11,760 nt of DNA, taken from the NCBI GenBank assembly GCA_007128345.1, contig SKXS01000026.1, positions 1 to 11,760 on the forward strand. The letters are read 5' to 3'. Below are positions 6,618-11,760 of the stretch, piece after piece; position 1 is the first letter of the stretch, and each line of letters starts with the position of its first letter. This DNA comes from Spirochaetia bacterium (GTDB taxonomy: Bacteria; Spirochaetota; Spirochaetia; PWKH01). The notes below the pieces were generated by a model. It made no database searches and was not told where the DNA came from. It was given only the letters and a program-made list of their open reading frames with translations. The translations under genes and the position numbers were made by a program.

Positions 6618-7376
6618 TTATAGGATCTTGCTCAGAAAATCCTTAGTACGCTGGTTCTGAGGAGTATTGAAAACCTCATCCGGAGTCCCCTCTTCAATAA
6701 TCTTACCGTCCACCAGTATCATTACACGGTTAGAGGCTTCACGGATAAACCCAAGCTCATGACTCACCACCACCATGGTCATGCCGGACTCTGCAAGGGT
6801 CTGCATGACGTCAAGCACCTCCCGGATCATCTCAGGATCCAATGCAGATGTCGGCTCATCAAAAAACATGATCTTCGGGCGCATGGCAAGAGACCGCGCT
6901 ATAGCCACCCGCTGCTGCTGTCCTCCGGAAAGGTTAAATGGATATTCCTTGGCTTTGTCGGTAACCCCTACCCGCTTCAGAAGCTCCATCCCGTGTTCCT
7001 CAGCCTCCTTGGGCTTAACTCTTCGCACATGCACCGGGGCAAGCATCACATTCTGGATAGCTGTAAGATGGGGGAACAGGTTATAATCCTGAAAAACCAT
7101 CCCGATATCAGTTCTGATTTTGTTTATATCAATCCGGTGATCCGTGATATCGACATTTTCAATAAAGATACTGCCTGATGAAGGCTCTTCAAGCCGATTC
7201 ATGCATCTGAGAAAGGTGCTTTTCCCTCCGCCGGAGGGACCGATCACCGACACCACCTGTCCTTTATGGATGGTGGTTGTTATGCCTTTAAGCACATGCA
7301 GTTTGGCGAAATATTTCTCAAGATCCACTATGCGGATCATCTCTATGGGAGACGCACTGTTTACTTCCTGAGCCAT
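6618..7376 (-). CDS. Polar amino acid-type ABC importer, ATP-binding subunit
   Basis: The cytoplasmic ATPase that drives the importer, 252 residues, normal for the GlnQ/HisP class. All motifs are intact: Walker A GPSGGGKST (46-54), Q-loop VFQDYNLFPH (94-103), signature LSGGQQQR (149-156), Walker B IMFFDEPTSALDPE (169-182) and the switch histidine in VVSHELGF (203-210). I chose the ATG at 7376 because AAGGAG lies 6 bases before it; the frame is open further upstream, but that stretch overlaps the permease gene and does not look like an ATPase N-terminus. This start lies 16 bases inside the end of the preceding permease gene (stop at 7361-7363), so translation of the two is probably coupled. 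The ligand cannot be read from this subunit. Confidence 0.97.
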   Translation of the reverse strand: MAQEVNSASPIEMIRIVDLEKYFAKLHVLKGITTTIHKGQVVSVIGPSGGGKSTFLRCMNRLEEPSSGSIFIENVDITDHRIDINKIRTDIGMVFQDYNLFPHLTAIQNVMLAPVHVRRVKPKEAEEHGMELLKRVGVTDKAKEYPFNLSGGQQQRVAIARSLAMRPKIMFFDEPTSALDPEMIREVLDVMQTLAESGMTMVVVSHELGFIREASNRVMILVDGKIIEEGTPDEVFNTPQNQRTKDFLSKIL

Positions 7377-8371
7377 CGTTTGCTCCTTCTCTCCTGAAGT
7401 CTGATGAAATGTATGAACGGCAACAGCGTTGCCAGATAGATAAAGGTTGATACGATCATGGGAGTCGGGTTGCGTTTCCATATGACCGCATGTCTTGCCT
7501 GGGTGAGCAGTTCCGGCAGGGTGATGACATAGGCGACTGCCGTATCCTTGACCAGGCTCACCAGGTTGTTTGACAAGGGAGGAAGTATCACCCGTACTGC
7601 CTGGGGAAGCACTACCAGTCGCATAACCTGCATAGGCCGCATCCCCAGAGCCCGGGCTGCCTGAACCTGCCGCCTCGGTATGCTCTCAATACCTGCCCGG
7701 AATATCTCAGCCTGATATGCTGAGTTCATGAGAATCAGAGCCAAAGCTGCAGACCAGAAAGCGTTGAGATTGATGCCGAGGAACGGAAGCGCATAGAATA
7801 CGATGACCATATTCACGATCAGCGGCATAGCTCTGAAGAAATCAATATAGATCATGAGAAATATTTCCAGTACCGGATTCTTCAATGACCTGAGTATGCC
7901 GAGAACCAGCCCTATGACCATTGCGATTAATGCGGAGACTACTGAGAGGCGCAGCGTAACCCAGAGACCGATCAAATAGAGTTCCCCTACACCTTCAAGC
8001 ATGGAGATATTGAAGAACTGGTACCGAAACCTGTCCCATTGAGCGCCGCTGTAGCGGTAAAAGAACCAGAAGAATAACCCAATGACTGTAATACTGCTGA
8101 TGCGTTTGAGGAGAACAGGCTTCTCTCTGTCCATTAGGATGAGAATAGCTACGGCGAAAAATGCAAAGAATATTATGCCGATAAGCAGTGTATCCACCGC
8201 TCCTTCCGGCTTCCCGTAGGAGGGAAGGGCCAGGATCGTAAAAAGCAATACAGCGATGAATGCGGGGAGAATGAACTCATACCGTCTGTACCATGGAAGA
8301 TGATGATACCGCACCTTCCACTGCTCAATAAAGTCCTTTCTTGACTGCAGACTGTCTCTTTGGTATTTCAC
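7361..8371 (-). CDS. Polar amino acid-type ABC importer, permease subunit (first)
   Basis: A second inner-membrane permease, 336 residues. The transport domain occupies about 130-325, with the EAA loop RAGIESIPRRQVQAARALGM (225-244) and LPQAVRVILPP (255-265). The N-terminal 110 residues are an extension with RYHHLPWYRRYEF (21-33), DREKP (81-85) and FYRYSGAQW (104-112); each has a near-identical counterpart in the other permease. The start is a GTG at 8371 with AAGG about 9 bases upstream; an ATG two bases further up is out of frame. It follows the binding-protein gene after 99 bases that contain a stem-loop, and its 3' end overlaps the ATPase gene by 16 bases. Family and operon role are clear; the reason for the extension is not. 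Confidence 0.94.
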   Translation of the reverse strand: MKYQRDSLQSRKDFIEQWKVRYHHLPWYRRYEFILPAFIAVLLFTILALPSYGKPEGAVDTLLIGIIFFAFFAVAILILMDREKPVLLKRISSITVIGLFFWFFYRYSGAQWDRFRYQFFNISMLEGVGELYLIGLWVTLRLSVVSALIAMVIGLVLGILRSLKNPVLEIFLMIYIDFFRAMPLIVNMVIVFYALPFLGINLNAFWSAALALILMNSAYQAEIFRAGIESIPRRQVQAARALGMRPMQVMRLVVLPQAVRVILPPLSNNLVSLVKDTAVAYVITLPELLTQARHAVIWKRNPTPMIVSTFIYLATLLPFIHFIRLQERRSKRWLRK

Positions 8372-8402
8372 ATGTTTGCCCTTAGGTATGTATGATGGTA
8401 AA

Positions 8403-8437
8403 AGTTCGTCCCGATCTTCGCAAGACCGGAACGAACT
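8403..8437 (-). promoter_or_regulatory. Stem-loop between binding-protein and permease genes (attenuator or message stabiliser)
   Basis: A 35-base inverted repeat with outer arms AGTTCGT/ACGAACT. Read as minus-strand RNA it makes an uninterrupted 16-pair stem with a 3-base loop, two of the pairs being G-U; read on the plus strand those two become C-A mismatches. This bias shows that the minus-strand RNA form is the one that folds. UUU follows the stem, a short U tract, so it may be a leaky terminator. Hairpins in this position in other importers let the binding protein be made in excess of the membrane parts. Confidence 0.75.
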
Positions 8438-8470
8438 GAAGTGTCGCTGCTAATTCAGCATAAGTCAATA

Positions 8471-9292
8471 CTAGTTTACAGGATAATATTGTTCTTCCCA
8501 AACCTTGACAGGGGCAGATCCCTCAGGAGGAGCATATCCAAAATACTTCTCGTAGAGAGCTGCTACCGTACCGTCTGCCTTCATCTCATTAAGCGCGGCG
8601 TTAAATTCGTCCCTCAGGGGATCGCCTTTCCGGAAGAATGAACCGATCATGAAATCAGCGTCGCTGTGAGCGAGCACTTCAAACATTCCCCGTTCCTGGA
8701 TATACACGACCGCTGTAGCATGTCCAAGAGTCAAAGCGTCAATACGTCCTGCCTCAAGGTCCATAAACTGAGTCTCAACATCTTCAAATCCTCTGATTTC
8801 AAAGGGTCCGTACTGCGCCTGGAGCTGTGCGGCATATGCTGCCTGGGTAGTTCCAACCTCAGTTCCGACTACCTTGCCGCGGAGGTCTTCAAGACTGCTG
8901 ATTCTGTCATCATCATCCCTGATAATAATAACATCATTTGCCTCGAGGTAGGGATCGCTGTAGTCCATCTCTTCAGCACGGGCTTTCGTGATAAAAATAT
9001 TGGAAGCGGCAATATCCCACTTGTTAGCCTGCAGACCGGCGAAAATACCGGCAAAAGCTACGTCTACTACATAGGTGTCATATCCTGCCCTGTTGAGAGC
9101 TTCGCTGTAGACCTCGTACTCATACCCTTTGATCTGCCTCCCCTCAAAAAAGATCCTCAAGGGTATCTGCACATTGCTGGCCACTTTGATCTGCGGGCGT
9201 TCGGGCTCCCGTTCAGCAGCTGCCTGAGCTGACACACTGAAGGCGCCAAACACCATAACGGCTATGAGAATCATAGTCAATTTCTTCTTCAT
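8471..9292 (-). CDS. Periplasmic substrate-binding protein of the amino acid ABC importer (SBP family 3)
   Basis: A 273-residue solute-binding protein of the HisJ/GlnH fold. Residues 1-24 are a signal peptide (MKKK, hydrophobic core, then SAQA) with no lipobox cysteine, so it should be free in the periplasm. The fold's typical segments follow: KWDIAASNIFITKARAEEMD (91-110), YSDPYL (111-116), DLRGKVVGTEVGTTQAAY (136-153) and AGRIDALTLG (181-190). Arg105 matches the arginine that holds the ligand carboxylate in HisJ. The aspartate that normally binds the ligand amino group (the QD in HisJ) appears to be Gly190. The start has AAGGAG 8 bases upstream. It is first in the importer operon with a strong promoter just ahead. 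The ligand is not determined; a polar amino acid is the default, but the missing aspartate makes a derivative possible. Confidence 0.95.
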   Translation of the reverse strand: MKKKLTMILIAVMVFGAFSVSAQAAAEREPERPQIKVASNVQIPLRIFFEGRQIKGYEYEVYSEALNRAGYDTYVVDVAFAGIFAGLQANKWDIAASNIFITKARAEEMDYSDPYLEANDVIIIRDDDDRISSLEDLRGKVVGTEVGTTQAAYAAQLQAQYGPFEIRGFEDVETQFMDLEAGRIDALTLGHATAVVYIQERGMFEVLAHSDADFMIGSFFRKGDPLRDEFNAALNEMKADGTVAALYEKYFGYAPPEGSAPVKVWEEQYYPVN

Positions 9293-9325
9293 ACCATCCT
9301 CTCCTTATGATTTAATAGATTTCTC

Positions 9326-9354
9326 AGGCTACCATCAAAGCCGCGGGATGTCAA
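9326..9354 (-). promoter_or_regulatory. Promoter of the ABC importer operon
   Basis: Minus strand TTGACA (complement of 9349-9354), exactly 17 bases, then TAGCCT (complement of 9326-9331). The message would start near 9319, giving a leader of about 27 bases that holds the AAGGAG site. The -35 box is perfect, the -10 weak, a pattern often seen where an activator helps. Confidence 0.75.
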
Positions 9355-9369
9355 CGAAAAAATTACCAA

Positions 9370-9390
9370 TATGATTGATATTGAATCATA
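9370..9390. promoter_or_regulatory. Candidate operator upstream of the ABC promoter
   Basis: Perfect 7-base arms TATGATT and AATCATA separated by 7 bases. It ends 15 bases upstream of the -35 box, a position suited to an activator. The regulator is unknown; the sequence does not clearly match a consensus I know. Confidence 0.45.
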
Positions 9391-9564
9391 ATTCCGCGAT
9401 ACGAAACAGTAAGCATATCTTAAGACAACCCTGTATCCAGTTTGCAGCATGATCTCTGATCTTTCTTTACCAGAGCATCCTCGAAGGCGCTGCATATCTT
9501 TCATGGCTTTCATGCTCACCTTGGTTCAGGAATCCATGATGTGCATTTCCTGAGAAACGGCAGT
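9391..9564. other. Non-coding stretch between the DUF362 terminator and the ABC promoter
   Basis: No convincing gene is present. An open frame of 76 codons on the minus strand (9289-9519) contains the ABC promoter and ribosome site and is rejected. The only structure I see is an inverted repeat at 9526-9553, with arms TCAGGAA/TTCCTGA and an inner ATG/CAT pair across a 3-base bulge; no U tract follows on either strand. Confidence 0.5.
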
Positions 9565-9608
9565 AAAAAAGAAAATGATGGATGATCTGCATCAGACCAC
9601 CCATCCAT
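9565..9608 (-). terminator. Terminator after the DUF362 gene
   Basis: On the minus strand ATGGAT and ATCCAT form an outer stem and GGTCTG/CAGATC an inner one (one G-U pair, a 4-base bulge between), with a 3-base loop. TTTTCTTTTTT follows. It lies about 56 bases after the stop codon. Confidence 0.75.
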
Positions 9609-9664
9609 ACAGGAGACAATCCTATCGTTTCGGATTCAGTTCACTTCCCTGTGTCTGCACTAGT

Positions 9665-10570
9665 TCAGAAGACGCTTTTCTGCTCTGTCTCCAGATTCCC
9701 CGGGGCCGATCTGGGCACATAGTCAATGGAACCCAAGCCGTACTCCATTCCTTTTGCCAGCTGTCCCATCTCCTTAAGAGGAATCCCGAGGAAATTGTTG
9801 TCGGGATACCCTTTTAATATGGAGACAGCCTCTGCATCAGCCGCCAGCATATCGCCTGAGGCAAGCACCGCGTTTGGATAGACATACTTACCTCTACCGT
9901 ACTGAGACGTTGTGGAGCGCCGTGCGTCAATGAAAACCATCTCAGGCTGCCATCCGAGATTGAGCTCGGGTATCTTTGCTTCCACCAGGGGTTTTTCCTC
10001 ATGGAAATATCCCCGGTATTCCGCATCAATCCATCCCACACTCAGCTTGAGACTCGCTGAATATCGGGCAGATGAATGACATCTAATATTGGAGGTATAT
10101 ACCCGCTTCTCCGCTTCATAAATGGAACGGGGGACACGAAGCTTCTGGAAATACTTGCCGTCAATCTTCATTTCTATCCACTGGTCAGTGTCAAAGTTTA
10201 CGAAAGGTACGTCATAGCGCTTCAGCACAGGAAGGAGATTCAGGTCGCGGATGACTTGTTCTGTCGGTCCGTCAGCCTTTCCGGAGCTCTCTCCTACGAC
10301 AACCTTTGCCCCATGGTCCTGAAGCAGTTCAATAATTGCTGTAAGAAATGCCAGGTCAGTCGAAAGCGGCATGGCATACCTGCAGTTGAAGTTCGGCTTC
10401 AGCATTACTGAGTCGCCGCTTTTAATGGACAGTCCTACCCCGCCAAGCAGATCTGCAGCCTTTGCCACAGTGTGGGGCAGATAGTCCCCATTGAAGTGGG
10501 GAACCTTTGCAACGATGGGCTTCTTTCCTTCAACGTATGCATTCTTCGTCCTTTCCCGTGGTTCAACCAT
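9665..10570 (-). CDS. DUF362 domain protein without a ferredoxin part
   Basis: A 301-residue protein of the DUF362 family, whose biochemical role is mostly unknown. Typical blocks are visible: VMLKPNFN (55-62), VVVGESSG (90-97), the segment NIRCHSSARYSASLKLSVG (161-179) where many members have a 'KTH...vT...KN..G' pattern, and the C-terminal VLASGDMLAADAEAVSIL (235-252), matching the usual 'ASxDpvAvDa' block. Many relatives carry 4Fe-4S ferredoxin cysteines; this one has only two cysteines, Cys63 and Cys164, so no cluster of that kind. There is no signal peptide or membrane helix, which suggests a cytoplasmic protein. The start has GGGAGA about 6 bases upstream. It is transcribed alone from its own promoter, divergent from the PepV-type gene. 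Family fairly certain, function open. Confidence 0.85.
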   Translation of the reverse strand: MVEPRERTKNAYVEGKKPIVAKVPHFNGDYLPHTVAKAADLLGGVGLSIKSGDSVMLKPNFNCRYAMPLSTDLAFLTAIIELLQDHGAKVVVGESSGKADGPTEQVIRDLNLLPVLKRYDVPFVNFDTDQWIEMKIDGKYFQKLRVPRSIYEAEKRVYTSNIRCHSSARYSASLKLSVGWIDAEYRGYFHEEKPLVEAKIPELNLGWQPEMVFIDARRSTTSQYGRGKYVYPNAVLASGDMLAADAEAVSILKGYPDNNFLGIPLKEMGQLAKGMEYGLGSIDYVPRSAPGNLETEQKSVF

Positions 10571-10618
10571 TTCTCGTCTCCCATTTGTCAGTTAGATGTA
10601 TAAGAAAATATGGTAAGC

Positions 10619-10647
10619 ATGATACATCACAAGGCAGTAAATATCAA
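10619..10647 (-). promoter_or_regulatory. Promoter of the DUF362 gene
   Basis: Minus strand TTGATA (complement of 10642-10647), 17 bases, then TATCAT (complement of 10619-10624), a close match to consensus. The transcript would start near 10612, about 40 bases before the start codon. Confidence 0.75.
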
Positions 10648-10674
10648 GTTCAGTGATGTCTATTTTACCTCTCT

Positions 10675-10717
10675 ATGCGTAATATTATTCCGCATCACGG
10701 ATATATATTTCAAATAT
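10675..10717. promoter_or_regulatory. Two palindromes between the divergent DUF362 and pepV promoters
   Basis: At 10675-10695 the arms ATGCGTAAT and ATTCCGCAT pair in 8 of 9 positions around a central ATT. At 10705-10717 ATATTT and AAATAT form a perfect palindrome around a single C. Both lie upstream of both promoters, where a shared regulator could act. No terminator is involved; the regulator is not known. Confidence 0.45.
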
Positions 10718-10760
10718 TACAATTTGACCGGAAAATATATCGCCAGTGACCCGCTGTGAG

Positions 10761-10789
10761 TTTACACCCTGGAAGTGCTGAAGTATACT
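10761..10789 (+). promoter_or_regulatory. Promoter of the PepV-type dipeptidase gene, with a palindrome on the -10 box
   Basis: TTTACA (10761-10766), 17 bases, then TATACT (10784-10789). The -10 box lies within GAAGTATACTTC (10780-10791), a perfect 12-base palindrome, so a repressor could cover it. Transcription would start near 10796. Confidence 0.7.
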
Positions 10790-10804
10790 TCTCATAATGT
10801 TGTT

Positions 10805-10822
10805 ACGGGTGAAAAAACCCGT
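10805..10822 (+). promoter_or_regulatory. Leader hairpin at the 5' end of the pepV message
   Basis: Perfect arms ACGGGT and ACCCGT around GAAAAA. It begins about 9 bases into the predicted transcript and carries no U tract, so a stabilising or regulatory role is more likely than termination. Confidence 0.45.
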
Positions 10823-10863
10823 TCCGATGCAATCCTTACCAGATGAACAAGGCGGGAAGAAAG

Positions 10864-11760
10864 ATGGAAAAATGTAAAGAGATGGTAAATCAATACCGTG
10901 ATGATATGATCCGGTGTCTGGGAGAACTTGTTTCCATACGAAGTGTTGAGTCCCAGGAGAAGCCTGGCATGCCCTTCGGCGAAGGAGTTAATCAGGCCCT
11001 TGAGTACATCCTTGCATTGGCAGAAAAGCTTGGATTCCCTGTCAGCAATGCCGACGGATATGCAGGACATGCTGATCTGGGTTCGGGAGATTCCATGGTG
11101 GGCATCCTGGTGCACCTTGATGTTGTTCCCGAAGGGACCGGATGGAGTGTGGAGCCCTTTGGCGGCAGTGTAGTCGAAAACAGACTATACGGCCGCGGCG
11201 CATATGACAATAAAGGACCGGTCATTGCCTCATTATTTGCCATGAAGGCAATTATGGACTCGCAGGTTAAACTGACCAAAAAGGTACGGCTGATTTTCGG
11301 GACCCACGAGGAATCAGCCGCAGGCTGGAGTGATCTGGCCTACTATTTCAGCAAGTATCCCCGTCCGGACATCGGGTTCAGTCCTGATGCTCAGTTTCCC
11401 GTAATCTACGGAGAGAAGGGTCTGCTGAATTTCTCCCTTGATGCTGAGCTCTCTCCAGATGATCAGCCGGTACAGCTGAAGTCGCTCACCGGAGGAAACG
11501 CACCGAACATGGTGCCTGACTGCTGCCAGGCAGAACTTTCAGTGCAGTCCCAGTCTCTCGGTGAGCTGAAAAGACATTTCAGCACATATATGGAGGAGCA
11601 CCAGGCACCTCTCAGCATGGAGATGTCCGATACCGGCGAAGCGATCATCCGCTCCACCGGGGTATCCGCACATGCAAGCAGGCCTGAACTAGGAGATAAT
11701 GCCATATCGCATATGATGATCTATCTGGCCGATCTTCCCGGTCTCAATGTATCTGCATCC
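10864..11760 (+). CDS. pepV: M20-family dipeptidase of the PepV type, partial at 3' end
   Basis: A cytoplasmic metallo-dipeptidase that splits dipeptides into free amino acids. The frame runs to the right edge (299 codons, no stop), about two thirds of the usual 460-470 residues. Two-zinc site residues are intact: His84 and catalytic Asp86 in VHLDVVPEG, bridging Asp115 in GRGAYDNKGP, general base Glu149 with Glu150 in GTHEES, and Asp175 in FSPDAQFPVIYGEKG. The last block is especially typical of PepV. The lid-domain motif GVSAHASRPELGDNAI (266-281) is also present. GGGAAG lies about 6 bases before the ATG at 10864; an in-frame ATG at 10843 has no ribosome site and is less likely. It diverges from the DUF362 gene and has a strong promoter. 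A broader M20 dipeptidase such as a carnosinase-like enzyme is the main alternative. Confidence 0.9.
   Translation, partial: MEKCKEMVNQYRDDMIRCLGELVSIRSVESQEKPGMPFGEGVNQALEYILALAEKLGFPVSNADGYAGHADLGSGDSMVGILVHLDVVPEGTGWSVEPFGGSVVENRLYGRGAYDNKGPVIASLFAMKAIMDSQVKLTKKVRLIFGTHEESAAGWSDLAYYFSKYPRPDIGFSPDAQFPVIYGEKGLLNFSLDAELSPDDQPVQLKSLTGGNAPNMVPDCCQAELSVQSQSLGELKRHFSTYMEEHQAPLSMEMSDTGEAIIRSTGVSAHASRPELGDNAISHMMIYLADLPGLNVSAS

Noticed and set aside
7377..7481. Upstream extension of the ATPase gene
   Set aside because: It lies within the permease gene in another frame; the ATG at 7376 has AAGGAG at a normal distance and gives the normal length.
8666..9232. 188-codon frame opposite the binding-protein gene
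   Set aside because: It is antisense to a well-supported gene and has no recognisable domain.
9289..9519. 76-codon minus-strand frame just before the binding-protein gene
   Set aside because: It contains the ABC promoter and ribosome site, has no ribosome site of its own, and its peptide shows no family features.
1..11760. CRISPR array, insertion sequence or prophage
   Set aside because: No regularly spaced direct repeats, transposase or integrase motifs, or paired terminal repeats are visible.

Overview
The window reads as bacterial chromosome of moderate G+C content with ordinary household and transport genes. There is no sign of phage, transposon, CRISPR array, tRNA or rRNA. Promoters fit the sigma-70 pattern (several with 17-base spacers) and starts mostly follow AAGGAG-like ribosome sites. 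The transport binding protein has a signal peptide without a lipobox, which points to a periplasm and so to a diderm. Overall gene style would suit a spirochaete, but that is an impression, not a demonstrated assignment.

Layout. (1) 1-2108, minus strand: two tandem genes of the M24 'pita-bread' family (creatinase/aminopeptidase P fold); the downstream one runs off the left edge. Metal-ligand positions that can be inspected are largely substituted: four of five in the complete gene and both visible ones in the partial gene. (2) 2264-2956, minus: pyrE, orotate phosphoribosyltransferase, with its own promoter and a leader hairpin. (3) 3157-4952, plus: gltA, citrate synthase, transcribed divergently from pyrE. 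A good promoter lies about 410 bases before its start codon, so the message should carry a long, hairpin-rich leader; a strong terminator follows. (4) 5031-5555, plus: a small two-helix membrane protein of unknown role with no ribosome site. (5) 9292 down to 5589, minus: a four-gene polar amino acid-type ABC importer in the order binding protein, permease, ATPase, permease. The two permeases are paralogues with an unusual shared N-terminal extension, and a hairpin sits between the binding protein and the rest. (6) 10570 down to 9665, minus: a DUF362 protein with its own promoter and terminator. (7) 10864 to the right edge, plus: an M20 dipeptidase of the PepV type, diverging from the DUF362 gene across a 293-base region rich in palindromes.

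How they fit together. Importer, PepV-type dipeptidase and M24 proteins all suit peptide or amino acid derivative use, while gltA and pyrE are central metabolism. These links are inference from neighbourhood. No complete novel defence or mobile system is visible. The strongest unexplained signals are the degenerate tandem M24 pair, the long structured gltA leader, the strand-specific hairpin inside the ABC operon, and the palindromes in the DUF362/pepV divergent region.
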